Origin: Victivallis sp. Marseille-Q1083
Lineage (GTDB): Bacteria > Verrucomicrobiota > Lentisphaeria > Victivallales > Victivallaceae
NCBI RefSeq assembly: GCF_903645315.1
Contig: NZ_CAHJXL010000002.1
Location: 434,001-498,000 of the forward strand
Direction of reading: 5' to 3'
DNA: 64,000 nt
Position numbers and translations under genes: made by a program. Of this stretch, positions 9,175 through 17,211 are shown piece by piece (the first letter of the stretch is position 1; each line of letters opens with the position of its first letter). A model generated the notes under the pieces. That model did not search any database and was not told the origin of the DNA. It worked only from the letters and a program-made list of their open reading frames with translations.

Positions 9175-10956
9175 TTATTTGATTTGTTTGCGCTTGACGC
9201 GCGGCGTGCCGGCAACCGCGGCGGCGAATGCCGGCCGGCGACGCGCGGCGTGAGCGCGGCCGAATGCCCGGCCGGAGAGTTCCTGCCGCACTTGACGCCG
9301 GTTGCCGGCGCCGTCGGACGGCCTTTGCCCCTGGCGGCCGGTCGGATCGTCGGCGTCGTCCTCTTCCGGCGCGCGGGCGATGGCGACCAGCGGAGCGCCG
9401 TCATGTCCGGCCCGGCGGAATGCTTTGAGCAGCAGTTCGGCATCGTCGGCATCGACTTCGAGGAAGGAAAAGTGGTCGAAGGAATCCACTTTGCCGATGC
9501 GGTTGCTGCGCAATCCGGTTTTCTGGAAGATCAATTCCAGCAGTTTTCCGGCCCCGTAACCTTCCGCCTTGCCGAGCGCCATGAAAAGGCGGAGCTGGAT
9601 GCCGCTGCGGCGTTCCCGGCCGCGCTTGCGCCCGGAGGAGAGTTCCGGATAGGTTTCCGGCAGCAGTTCGGCGCGATAGGTCAGGCGGAGCAGCGCGGCC
9701 AGCAGTTCGGTGTGATCATGATGCTGCGACAACTCTTCGGCGAATTGCCGGTAGGCGTTGTGCCGGTTGTCGGCGATGACGCTGCCGAGCTGTTCGAGAA
9801 TGCGGTTCTTTTTGCGGTTGACGACTGCGGCGCCGTCCGGCAGTTCGCCTTTGCGGATTTCTATTTTCGCCTCGCGCTTGATCTGGTTCAGGGTCCGGAA
9901 TTCCGCCGGAGTGACGAAAGTGATCGCGGTGCCCCGCCGCCCGGCCCGGCCGGTGCGGCCGATCCGGTGAATGTAAGATTCGCTGTTTTGCGGGATGGAG
10001 TAATTGATCACGTGGGTCAGGTGATTGACGTCGATGCCGCGGGCGGCGACATCGGTGGCGATCAGGACGCTGAATTTGCGCGCCTTGAACCGCTCGATCA
10101 GCCGGGTGCGCTGGGCCTGGGCGACATCGCCGTGCAGCGCTTCGACGGCCAGTCCGCGGTTCTGCAGTTTTTCCGTCAACTCATCGACGTCGCTGCGGGT
10201 CCGGCAGAAGACCAGCGCATATATTTCCGGTTCGACATCGATCAGCCGGGCCAGCGCTTCGAGTTTGTCGGCGCGCTGAACTTCGAAATAGAACTGGTCG
10301 GTCAGCGGCGTGTCGGTTTCCGGTTCGGTGATCCGGATGATTTCGTAACCGCGCATGAATTGCGCTGCGATCTTCATGATCGGCGGCGGCATCGTCGCCG
10401 AGAACATCAACATGCGTTTCTGCTCCGGCGTGGAGCCGAGAATCGTTTCGATTTCCTCGAGAAATCCCATATTGAGCATCTCGTCGGCCTCGTCGAGCAC
10501 GGCGAATTCGATCGAATCGAGTTTCAGCGCCTTGCGTTCGATCAGGTCGATGACTCGTCCCGGCGTTCCGACGACGATGTCGACGCCTCCCTTCAGGCGC
10601 CGCAGTTGGATGTCGATTGCCTGGCCGCCGTAGATCGGCGCCACCGACAAACGGCGGTTGCCCTGAAGCGACTGGATTTCCTCGGCGATCTGGATGGTCA
10701 GTTCCCGGGTCGGCGCCAGGATCAGCGCCTGGACACGGCCGGCCTCGGGCCGGATGATTTCGATGATCGGAATGGCGAAGGCGGCGGTTTTGCCGGTGCC
10801 GGTCCGGGCCTGGCCGATGACATCCTGTTCGCCGGCCAGCAGCAGCGGAATGGCGGCGGCCTGAATGGCGGAGGGTTGTTCGAATCCCTTCTCGGCCAAC
10901 GCGTCGATGGTGGTTTCGGAAATGCCGAGACGGCGGAAACTGTCGAGATTGCTCAT
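9175..10956 (-). CDS. DEAD-box ATP-dependent RNA helicase (DeaD/CshA-like)
   Basis: ATP-dependent RNA helicase, likely in ribosome assembly or cold-adapted RNA turnover. The 593 residues carry the helicase motifs in order: Q-motif region FEQPSAIQAAAIPLL, motif I ARTGTGKT, PTRELT, DEAD (VLDEADEML), SAT, ARGID and HRIGRTGRAGR. A C-terminal DbpA-type RNA-binding domain (about residues 470-545, RLFMALGKAEGYGAGKLLE-like) is followed by a basic, disordered tail. The ATG at 10956 has GAAAGAAG upstream; a longer reading from 11031 would add unrelated sequence. It is monocistronic, with promoter and terminator visible. Confidence 0.93.
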   Translation of the reverse strand: MSNLDSFRRLGISETTIDALAEKGFEQPSAIQAAAIPLLLAGEQDVIGQARTGTGKTAAFAIPIIEIIRPEAGRVQALILAPTRELTIQIAEEIQSLQGNRRLSVAPIYGGQAIDIQLRRLKGGVDIVVGTPGRVIDLIERKALKLDSIEFAVLDEADEMLNMGFLEEIETILGSTPEQKRMLMFSATMPPPIMKIAAQFMRGYEIIRITEPETDTPLTDQFYFEVQRADKLEALARLIDVEPEIYALVFCRTRSDVDELTEKLQNRGLAVEALHGDVAQAQRTRLIERFKARKFSVLIATDVAARGIDVNHLTHVINYSIPQNSESYIHRIGRTGRAGRRGTAITFVTPAEFRTLNQIKREAKIEIRKGELPDGAAVVNRKKNRILEQLGSVIADNRHNAYRQFAEELSQHHDHTELLAALLRLTYRAELLPETYPELSSGRKRGRERRSGIQLRLFMALGKAEGYGAGKLLELIFQKTGLRSNRIGKVDSFDHFSFLEVDADDAELLLKAFRRAGHDGAPLVAIARAPEEDDADDPTGRQGQRPSDGAGNRRQVRQELSGRAFGRAHAARRRPAFAAAVAGTPRVKRKQIK

Positions 10957-11076
10957 CAATGACTTCTTTCTTTGAAAATGAGTTGTTGGGCCGACTCTTT
11001 CCGGAAGATAATTATGGAGCAATACGCACAATTTGCCGACGAATTATATATCAGGAGCGATCGACTTGAGTGGTTT

Positions 11077-11104
11077 ACTATACCATCGATCGATGAAAAT
11101 GCAA
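11077..11104 (-). promoter_or_regulatory. Promoter of the DEAD-box helicase gene
   Basis: Minus-strand TTGCAT, 16 bases, TATAGTAAAC. The predicted 5' leader is about 110 nt long, as seen for cold-shock-type helicase genes. The palindrome ATCGATCGAT lies in the spacer. Confidence 0.6.
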
Positions 11105-11194
11105 TGCGCAATTGAGAAAAGTGTCCAGAATATGAGAAATTTGTCCAGGCTGTCAATCCTGTCGCAACAGCGGAAATCCGGGTGCCGCCGAAAA

Positions 11195-12838
11195 TTACCG
11201 GCGATACAACTGGCGGCGGTTGGGCCGTTCCGGCAGGGCTTCCGCCTGCTCGACAGTGGCGGCGTCGTAGCGGGCCAGCAGCCTGGCGTCAAGCAAGCTC
11301 CAGGCGCGCCAGTTCGGCAGCCGGTCGCGCAACCCGGCAATCAGACCATGATAATAGGGCAGATAGGATGCCGCAGGAAATTGCGCGGCGTACCGGGTTG
11401 ACAGCAGATCAAAGGCCGGCAGCGCCTCCGGTCCCAGCAGTTGTAAATATTCGATGTCCAGTTCGGCCGGGCTTTCCGGGGTGATTGTCTGCCCGGCCGA
11501 TGCCACTTCCCGGCAATTCTGGACGTTAAAACAGGCGATCCAGCCGCGGATCGGCAGCCAGCCCAACAACGTCAGCAGCAGAATCAAGGTCAGTAAGTTG
11601 GTGTTGACCAGCCAGAAATTGCTGCGATGAAGCAGAATCTTGAGCATGATCCACACCAGGCCGGCTACGACCAGCAGCATCCAGATTCCAGCGGCGAACC
11701 GCAGCAGCGTCAGGCTGTAAATCGTCACGTATTTTTCCAGCCGCAACAGGGAGGATATGACCAGGAAAACGTTCTGGAACAAAAAGAGATAAACCAGATA
11801 ACGCGTCAATTTCCATTCGCGGCCACGCCGATCGCCGCTGAAAAATACGATGGTGATCAGGGCGGCGAGCAGTGCGGTGACGATCAACGGATAGGCGCCG
11901 CGGTGGGCGTAGGCGGCGAACGTCATGCCTTCCGGCAGGGCGACGCCGGCCCAAAGATATTCGATGTCGAAGATGTTCGGCAGCAGAAAAACCAGATTGA
12001 GGAAGACCAGGCAGCGGGTGATGAGGAGGCGGAAAAAAGAAACGGTGTCCATTCCCAGTTTTCCGGCCAGCCGTTTGGCGGTGTCCGGTTTTTCAGCGGG
12101 AGAACGTCCGCCGGAGAACGAGGTGAAGATTTCGCCGATATTCCGGCAGAAGTTGCCGATGAAACCGATCTTTTGACAGACCTGCTTCCCGGCGAGCAGC
12201 CGCAGGAACCCCCAGAGCAGGGCGGCGAACAGGAGCCAGAAGAGGACGCGGCGCAGATTGACCTTGCTCCACCATTGTTCGAGGAACCGGGTGATTGCAG
12301 TGCAGAGTTGTTCGACCAGCGGATTGGCGGCGATGAAAAAATTCAGGAAAAACAACGCCAGACCCAGCGGCAGAACCCAGAAACAGAAAACGCGCAGAAA
12401 TTGACGCAGCCACCGGCGATCCCTGCGGTTCAAGCGATTGTCTAGATCGATTACCCAATTGAACCAGCCGGTGGTGCCAAAGACAAGATAGCGGCGCAGC
12501 AAAACCGGAAGAGAGAGGTCAGCCGTCTTCAGTCCTTTGACGCCGAAACGATAGAGAAGCAGTCCGAGGCTTGCCAGCAGGATGTTGAGCGCATTGGGCT
12601 GAAATACGATCGACAGGCCGTTGATGAGCAACAAGCCGGCGCCGAACCAGACCGGAAATTGTCGAAATGATTGTCGGCTGCGGGGCAGGACGATGACGCC
12701 GAGCAGCAGGAGATAGCCGCCGAGCGTCCAGCCGATCGGCCAGTCGAAAAACAGGTAGTCCGCCAGCATGACCAGGCCGATGAGAACGGGCAGGAAAAAA
12801 TTGGCGGGCAGCAGCAAATCGTCAGATGGATTCATCAT
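11195..12838 (-). CDS. DUF4173-type multi-pass membrane protein
   Basis: Polytopic inner-membrane protein of 547 residues with about ten hydrophobic segments, several in the first 200 residues. The block YLWAGVALPEGMTFAAYAHRG (shortened: LPEGMTFAAYAHRGAYPL, about residue 310-327) resembles the conserved core of the DUF4173 family. A soluble C-terminal region of about 100 residues follows the last membrane segment. Function is not known. It is divergent from the cobalamin adenosyltransferase gene. Confidence 0.75.
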   Translation of the reverse strand: MMNPSDDLLLPANFFLPVLIGLVMLADYLFFDWPIGWTLGGYLLLLGVIVLPRSRQSFRQFPVWFGAGLLLINGLSIVFQPNALNILLASLGLLLYRFGVKGLKTADLSLPVLLRRYLVFGTTGWFNWVIDLDNRLNRRDRRWLRQFLRVFCFWVLPLGLALFFLNFFIAANPLVEQLCTAITRFLEQWWSKVNLRRVLFWLLFAALLWGFLRLLAGKQVCQKIGFIGNFCRNIGEIFTSFSGGRSPAEKPDTAKRLAGKLGMDTVSFFRLLITRCLVFLNLVFLLPNIFDIEYLWAGVALPEGMTFAAYAHRGAYPLIVTALLAALITIVFFSGDRRGREWKLTRYLVYLFLFQNVFLVISSLLRLEKYVTIYSLTLLRFAAGIWMLLVVAGLVWIMLKILLHRSNFWLVNTNLLTLILLLTLLGWLPIRGWIACFNVQNCREVASAGQTITPESPAELDIEYLQLLGPEALPAFDLLSTRYAAQFPAASYLPYYHGLIAGLRDRLPNWRAWSLLDARLLARYDAATVEQAEALPERPNRRQLYRR

Positions 12839-13019
12839 AAAAACGAAAACCTTCCATTGCTTGCAGTTTCACTCTATCGGAATAAGACGGAAAAGAGAGG
12901 TGTTTTTGTAACGGCAATGACGAATAAGTGATGGATTTTCTGGCAATCCGGCCGGCGAATGGTAAAGTATTGTCCGCGGAGAAGAAGTTTTCAATTCTTA
13001 AAAGCGCGCAGGAGAAATC

Positions 13020-13580
13020 ATGGAAAAGCTGGAATTGACCGGCCGGCCGCGGGAAAAACGGCGCGGCTTGCTGTTGAATATTACCGGTGACGGCAAAGGA
13101 AAAAGCACGGCGGCTTTCGGGACGCTGTTCCGGGCGTTGGGTTACGGCTGGCAGGCGGCGGTGGTCCAGTTCATCAAGGACGGACGGCCGACCGGGGAGG
13201 CGGCCATGGCGGCGCGGTTGCCGGAACAACTGCGCTGGCACCGGTGCGGAGGCGGTTTTTCGTTCCGTCCGGGCGCCGATGCGGCGGCCGACCGGCAACT
13301 GGCGTTCGACGGCTGGCGGCTGGCGCAATCCTATCTGGCCGGCGGCGATGTCGATCTGCTGATTCTGGATGAACTGAATATCGCCCTGCAGTTGAATTGG
13401 CTTGACTTGGCGGCAGTCGTTGATGCGCTGCAGCGGCGGCCGGCCTGGCTGCATGTCATCGTCACCGGCCGCAACGCTCCGGCCGCCCTGTTGGATATTT
13501 CCGATCTGGTATCGGAAATCAAGGATGTCAGGCATCCCTATGCGAAGGGGATCGCCGCCCAGCCCGGCATCGATTTCTGA
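13020..13580 (+). CDS. Cob(I)yrinic acid a,c-diamide adenosyltransferase (CobA/CobO/BtuR type)
   Basis: Transfers the adenosyl group of ATP to cob(I)alamin precursors, needed for adenosylcobalamin. The 186-residue protein has the P-loop NITGDGKGKST at about residues 20-30, the family block LLILDELNIALQL, and the C-terminal VIVTGRNAP...HPYAKGI.AQPGIDF signature. GGAG lies upstream of the ATG. No cobalamin riboswitch was recognised upstream. A cobalamin-binding-like protein lies at 20893 but not in the same unit. Confidence 0.93.
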   Translation: MEKLELTGRPREKRRGLLLNITGDGKGKSTAAFGTLFRALGYGWQAAVVQFIKDGRPTGEAAMAARLPEQLRWHRCGGGFSFRPGADAAADRQLAFDGWRLAQSYLAGGDVDLLILDELNIALQLNWLDLAAVVDALQRRPAWLHVIVTGRNAPAALLDISDLVSEIKDVRHPYAKGIAAQPGIDF

Positions 13581-13642
13581 TTCGAATCGTCCGGAAAGGT
13601 TCCGCGTTTCGGCCGGCCGCCCGGAAAAATCGTTTTTTTTCG

Positions 13643-13660
13643 GTTGGCGGCCAACTTTTT
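13643..13660 (+). terminator. Terminator after cobalamin adenosyltransferase
   Basis: GTTGG pairs with CCAAC around a CGG loop, followed by TTTTT. The right arm overlaps the ECF-like -35 element of the next gene. Confidence 0.55.
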
Positions 13661-13679
13661 GACCGGCGGCGGCATCTAA
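13651..13679 (+). promoter_or_regulatory. Candidate ECF-type promoter of the sigma factor gene
   Basis: CCAACTT, 15 bases, CATCTAA, close to the ECF consensus GGAACTT-N15-GTCTAA, and about 50 bp before the sigma factor start. ECF sigma factors commonly autoregulate, so this is the expected place. No good sigma70 promoter is seen here. Confidence 0.45.
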
Positions 13680-13729
13680 TACCTGCGAACGACCAATCAA
13701 GCGAAAAGCGAAACGACCAAGAAGGATGT

Positions 13730-14239
13730 ATGTCACCGATGCACCATGGAATGACGGCCGGCCGGGATGAGCTGGCCGAATATTTGCGGGAGAACCGCGC
13801 GCGTTTTTACCGGATCGCCTACAGTTACGTCCGGCAGCCGGAGGATGCGCTGGATATCGTCCAGAATGCGATTGTCCGGGCGGTTGCCCGATACGGTTCG
13901 CTGCGGGAGAAGCGGTATCTGGGCAGTTGGTTCTACCGGATTTTGATCAACGAGAGTCTGGGGCAGTTGCGCCGTCGGCGGCGCTGCCGGGAAACGGTTG
14001 ACATCGACGGCATCGAGCTGCCGGACCGTCACGCGCCGCCGCCGGACGACGACTTCGGGGCGCTGGTCCGCTCCCTGGCTCCGGAAACGCAGACGATCGT
14101 GTACCTGCGCTATTATGAAAATTTGAAATTCCCTGAAATCGCCCGGCTGACCGGTTGGAATGTCAATACCGTCAAGACCAGGCTTTACCAGGCTTTGAAA
14201 CAGCTTCGCACACAATGGAAACAGGAGAATCAGAGATGA
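13730..14239 (+). CDS. ECF RNA polymerase sigma factor (SigV-like)
   Basis: Alternative sigma factor of the extracytoplasmic-function class, 169 residues. Region 2 spans about residues 20-85 (RIAYSYVRQPEDALDIVQNA, then SWFYRILINESL). Region 4 spans about 110-160 (ETQTIVYLRYYENLKFPEIA, then WNVNTVKTRLYQAL). The stop codon overlaps the start of the anti-sigma gene as ATGA, so the two are translationally coupled. ATGs at 13739 and 13751 are alternative starts; AAGGA lies close to the first ATG. Confidence 0.93.
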   Translation: MSPMHHGMTAGRDELAEYLRENRARFYRIAYSYVRQPEDALDIVQNAIVRAVARYGSLREKRYLGSWFYRILINESLGQLRRRRRCRETVDIDGIELPDRHAPPPDDDFGALVRSLAPETQTIVYLRYYENLKFPEIARLTGWNVNTVKTRLYQALKQLRTQWKQENQR

Positions 14240-15099
14240 AACGTCGTCAAGCTTCCCGCCGGGCCTATCAGGCTGTCGAAATACCGCCGGAACTGGAATC
14301 CGTCGTCGAACGGGCATTGCGGCAGGGGCGGACATGCCGCCGTTGGCGTGTGCGCCCGCTGTGGAGTGCCGCCGCCATGTTGCTGCTCGGTTTTATCGCG
14401 CTGCTGAATGTCAGCCGCGCCTTTGCCGAGCTGGTCGGCGAGGTTCCGCTGCTGGGACCGCTGGCGCGGCTCTGCACAATTCGCGAATACAGCCGGTCCA
14501 ACGGCGACGACGAGGTCAACGTGCGGATTCCGGCTTTGGCCGGCACCGGCAATCCGGTCCTGGAAGAACGGATCAACGCTGAAATTTTACAGCGGATGAA
14601 CGACCAGGTGGCGGCGGCCGAGCGGCGTGCCAGGGAAGCGCGGGAAGCCCGGATTGCCACCGGCGGCGACCCGAACGAGGTGATTCCGGTTTTCATCGAC
14701 ATTGATTATGAACTGAAGTACACTTCCGCCGAACGGATTTCATTTGTGGTGACCAAGACTGAGACGTTGGCCAACGCTTATTCCGAGCAGTATTTCTACA
14801 ATCTGGCGCTGCCGGACGGTCGGGATTTGCAGTTGTCGGACCTGCTTGGGCCGGATTTCAAACGGATTGTCGACACCGAGGTGGAACGCCAGATCGCCGA
14901 ACGCGGCAAAGACCCCGATGTCGTCTTTTTCGAGGGGGAAAATGGTTTCCGGGGAATCGATGACCGGCAGAAATTCTTTATCGATGCCGACGGACAAGTG
15001 GTGGTGGTATTCGCCAAATATGAGATTGCGCCCGGCAGCATGGGCATCCAGACCTTCAAGATTCCGGCGCCGTTGTCCGGCAATTCCAGCGGCAGGTAA
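14236..15099 (+). CDS. RsiV-like membrane anti-sigma factor (DUF3298-type)
   Basis: Predicted anti-sigma factor of 287 residues for the sigma factor just upstream. Residues 1-38 are cytoplasmic and basic, residues 40-62 form one membrane helix (WSAAAMLLLGFIALLNV), and the remainder is extracytoplasmic. The external part matches the RsiV/DUF3298 layout: a YFYNLALPDGRDLQLSDLL block, then FFIDADGQVVVVFAKYEIAPGS near the end. In Bacillus subtilis RsiV binds lysozyme and is then cleaved to release SigV; a similar signal here is inference. The ATG has GGAG upstream and overlaps the sigma stop codon. Confidence 0.85.
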   Translation: MKRRQASRRAYQAVEIPPELESVVERALRQGRTCRRWRVRPLWSAAAMLLLGFIALLNVSRAFAELVGEVPLLGPLARLCTIREYSRSNGDDEVNVRIPALAGTGNPVLEERINAEILQRMNDQVAAAERRAREAREARIATGGDPNEVIPVFIDIDYELKYTSAERISFVVTKTETLANAYSEQYFYNLALPDGRDLQLSDLLGPDFKRIVDTEVERQIAERGKDPDVVFFEGENGFRGIDDRQKFFIDADGQVVVVFAKYEIAPGSMGIQTFKIPAPLSGNSSGR

Positions 15100-15126
15100 T
15101 GTTGCAGTTGGTCCGGCCGGAATGGT

Positions 15127-16188
15127 TCAGCCCAGCCGGGGCGCCGGTCCCGAGGAATCCCGGATGATCAGCTTGTCCGGGGTGAAGGCCGCCTGCAGGG
15201 CCTGCCGCACGTCTGGCAGCGCAAGCTGGTTTTCCAGCAGTTGGATGAGCAGTTCGGTGGCCAGGCTGCCGGTCTGGAAGAGCCGGTCGTCCGGTGAAGT
15301 CAGCGGGACGGCGCCGTAGCAGCAGGTGGCGCTGTCCGAGGCGACGATGCTGATGTCTTCCGGACAGCGCCGGCCGCTGCGCAGGACGGCGCGCAGGAAT
15401 CCGGTGCAGATCTGGTCGTTGGCGACCAATGCCGTGAAGGTCCGCCGGTCGGACTGCAGCCAGCGTTGCGCCAGGGCTTCTCCGGCGAGAAATTCATCGT
15501 TGGCTTCATAGTACTCCAGTTCGACCTGCAGGGTTTCCCGCCGGCTGTCCGGCTTGAGGCGGTGCAGGGCGTCCTGATAGATGTCGAACGTTTCCTGATA
15601 ATAATAAGGCGCCCGGATTTTCCGGTGTCCCTGGTCGTACAGATAATTCAGGATGTTGGTGATGGTACCGGCTGCGTCCGATTTGAGGCAGAGGATGTCG
15701 TCCGGATAATTGCCGTCGATGATGATGAACGGCGTACTGCCGGCCTGCAGTTCTCGGACGGCCTTCAGGTCGGTGGTGCCGGCCATGATCAACCCGTCGA
15801 CATTGCGCCGCCAGATGTTGGCCGGCCGCATGAAATGAGTCATGTCGGTCAGATCGTAAGTGGTGACGACCAGGTGATAATCGTAACGCTTGCACATTTC
15901 ACTGACGCCCGACAGCAGCGTGCTGAAATAGCTGTTGGCCAGCCCCAGCGTCACTTTGTTGGACACCAGGAAACCGATTTGAAATGAGCGTTTGGAGGAC
16001 AGGGCGCGCGCCGATCGCTGCGGGACGAAGTTGTAACGATCGACGATTTCGAGGATATGCCGACGGGTCGCTTCGCTGATCTGCGGCCGGTTGTTCAACG
16101 CGGCGGATACGGCGGAAATCGATACACCGGCCAGTCTGGCGATATCGGTGATTTTCAATTTCTTGCCATTTTCCGGTATGTTGGTCAT
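15127..16188 (-). CDS. LacI-family transcriptional regulator
   Basis: Repressor of 353 residues. The N-terminal helix-turn-helix and hinge read ITDIARLAGVSISAVSAALN at about residues 13-32. A periplasmic-binding-protein-like effector domain follows (FQIGFLVSNKVTLGLANSYF from about residue 70). The ligand is unknown; no sugar gene is adjacent, since the convergent neighbour is the anti-sigma factor. It has its own promoter. Targets may be elsewhere in the genome. Confidence 0.92.
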   Translation of the reverse strand: MTNIPENGKKLKITDIARLAGVSISAVSAALNNRPQISEATRRHILEIVDRYNFVPQRSARALSSKRSFQIGFLVSNKVTLGLANSYFSTLLSGVSEMCKRYDYHLVVTTYDLTDMTHFMRPANIWRRNVDGLIMAGTTDLKAVRELQAGSTPFIIIDGNYPDDILCLKSDAAGTITNILNYLYDQGHRKIRAPYYYQETFDIYQDALHRLKPDSRRETLQVELEYYEANDEFLAGEALAQRWLQSDRRTFTALVANDQICTGFLRAVLRSGRRCPEDISIVASDSATCCYGAVPLTSPDDRLFQTGSLATELLIQLLENQLALPDVRQALQAAFTPDKLIIRDSSGPAPRLG

Positions 16189-16539
16189 TCGCCGCTCATC
16201 CTCCGTTCGGGAAACATTTTCAAGATGCGTCTAATATACTCCCGGCTGCCGGCGAGTCAATGTCCCGAATGAGCTTTTCTGCGGAAAAATCGGTACCGGA
16301 AAATGACCGGCGTCCGCCGGTCAGGTGGCAGGAGTTGGGTGCCGGCTTTTTTTTGTTAAGATTTTTGCCGGCAATGAATTGCGGATGATGTAGATCATTT
16401 GGTGCGGAGCAGTGATGTAAGCCACTTATTCTTCGGTTTTTGGCTTGGCCCTATTATTTTTTTTGCATAAAATACGCTATAAATCTTATATGACAAAACT
16501 GCAGCGGATTGAATACCGTCCCGGAGCCACGGTGCGGTT
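16189..16539 (+). other. Intergenic region with an orphan plus-strand terminator-like hairpin
   Basis: No gene is supported here. The region holds the lacI promoter (16233-16260). At about 16305-16358 there are two plus-strand hairpins: GACCGG-CGTCCG-CCGGTC, then a weak TGGCA/TGCC stem followed by eight Ts. No plus-strand gene lies upstream to need this terminator. Confidence 0.4.
16233..16260 (-). promoter_or_regulatory. Promoter of the LacI-family regulator
   Basis: Minus-strand TTGACT, 16 bases, TATATT, about 45 bp before the ATG at 16188. Confidence 0.6.
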
Positions 16540-16851
16540 TTACGGTTCGCTGCGCAGCTTGGCAATCCGGCTGTCCAGTTCCTCCGCCTGCCGCAGCAGT
16601 TGCTGCATTTCCGGCTTGCCGTTCAACCGCAGCGCCAGCTCTCGGTGCAAGGCCATGATCTGGTCGTGCAACTGCTGCAGATCGGCGTCCGCCTTGATCA
16701 ATTCCAGCCGTTTGGTCACCATCGTGCCGGTCAAGGCGGTCCGTTCGGCTTCCAGTTTTTTCAATTCGGCTTGCCCGGCGGCATCGGCGGCGACCAGCGT
16801 GGCGGCCGCTCCGGCAGCCAGCAGCAAAACTAACAGGATTCTCGATTTCAT
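16540..16851 (-). CDS. Small secreted coiled-coil protein, unknown function
   Basis: A 103-residue protein with a clear signal peptide (MKSRILLVLLLAAGAAATLV, cleavage near AADA) and a mature part made of charged heptad-like helices (LKKLEAERTAL, LIKADADLQQLHDQI, LLRQAEELDSRIAKL). It is likely a periplasmic coiled-coil. AAGGA lies seven bases before the ATG. No family was recognised. It is divergent from ilvC. Confidence 0.7.
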   Translation of the reverse strand: MKSRILLVLLLAAGAAATLVAADAAGQAELKKLEAERTALTGTMVTKRLELIKADADLQQLHDQIMALHRELALRLNGKPEMQQLLRQAEELDSRIAKLRSEP

Positions 16852-16896
16852 CGTTTTTTCCTTGCAAATCAATCCGTGACAAATCATTTCACCGGT

Positions 16897-16925
16897 AATT
16901 TAATCCGTTAACCGGCAAATTGCAA
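16897..16925 (-). promoter_or_regulatory. Promoter of the small coiled-coil protein gene
   Basis: Minus-strand TTGCAA, 17 bases, TAAATT, about 45 bp before the start codon. Confidence 0.45.
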
Positions 16926-16973
16926 TCGCCGGTCGGAAGGAATAAAAAGATGAAGGTTTTTCCGTTTCCCGGA

Positions 16974-17002
16974 TTGACAATCTCCCGGCAAGCCGTTATA
17001 GT
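16974..17002 (+). promoter_or_regulatory. Strong sigma70 promoter of ilvC
   Basis: TTGACA, 17 bases, TATAGT, followed by AAACATC. This is the best consensus match in the window together with 40066-40094. It leaves a 5' leader of about 200 nt before ilvC. Confidence 0.75.
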
Positions 17003-17009
17003 AAACATC

Positions 17010-17211
17010 GAAACATAGGATGTTTGATAAATCCGGATGGGCGCCGGGGAGATGCTTCGGCGGAAAGCCTTTTCCAGGAGAAGGCAATCGTCCGGTATCG
17101 TTGTAGTGTGGAAACAATCAACAATACCTGGTTCGAATGCATGGACGCGGCGTCGGCCGCACGTCATGTTTCGGACGGGGCCCCGGTTGCGGGGAACAGG
17201 GAGAATTCGTT
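17010..17211 (+). promoter_or_regulatory. Long 5' leader of ilvC, possible regulatory RNA
   Basis: About 200 nt lie between the predicted transcription start and the ilvC ATG. The leader ends with a CCCCG-GTTG-CGGGG hairpin next to the ribosome binding site CAGGGAGA. No recognised riboswitch and no run of branched-chain amino acid codons was found, so the control mechanism is open. Confidence 0.35.

Noticed and set aside
9184-10962. A 592-codon plus-strand open frame
   Set aside because: Antisense shadow of the DEAD-box helicase, which has all helicase motifs.
12839-13019. Cobalamin riboswitch before the adenosyltransferase gene
   Set aside because: Looked for the conserved B12-box type core and did not find it in this short intergenic region.
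12822-13736. A 304-codon minus-strand open frame
   Set aside because: Covers the adenosyltransferase gene in antisense; the P-loop and C-terminal signature of the plus-strand protein settle the matter.
17125-17150. GGTTCGAAT tRNA-like T-loop sequence in the ilvC leader
   Set aside because: No acceptor stem, anticodon arm or D-arm can be built around it.
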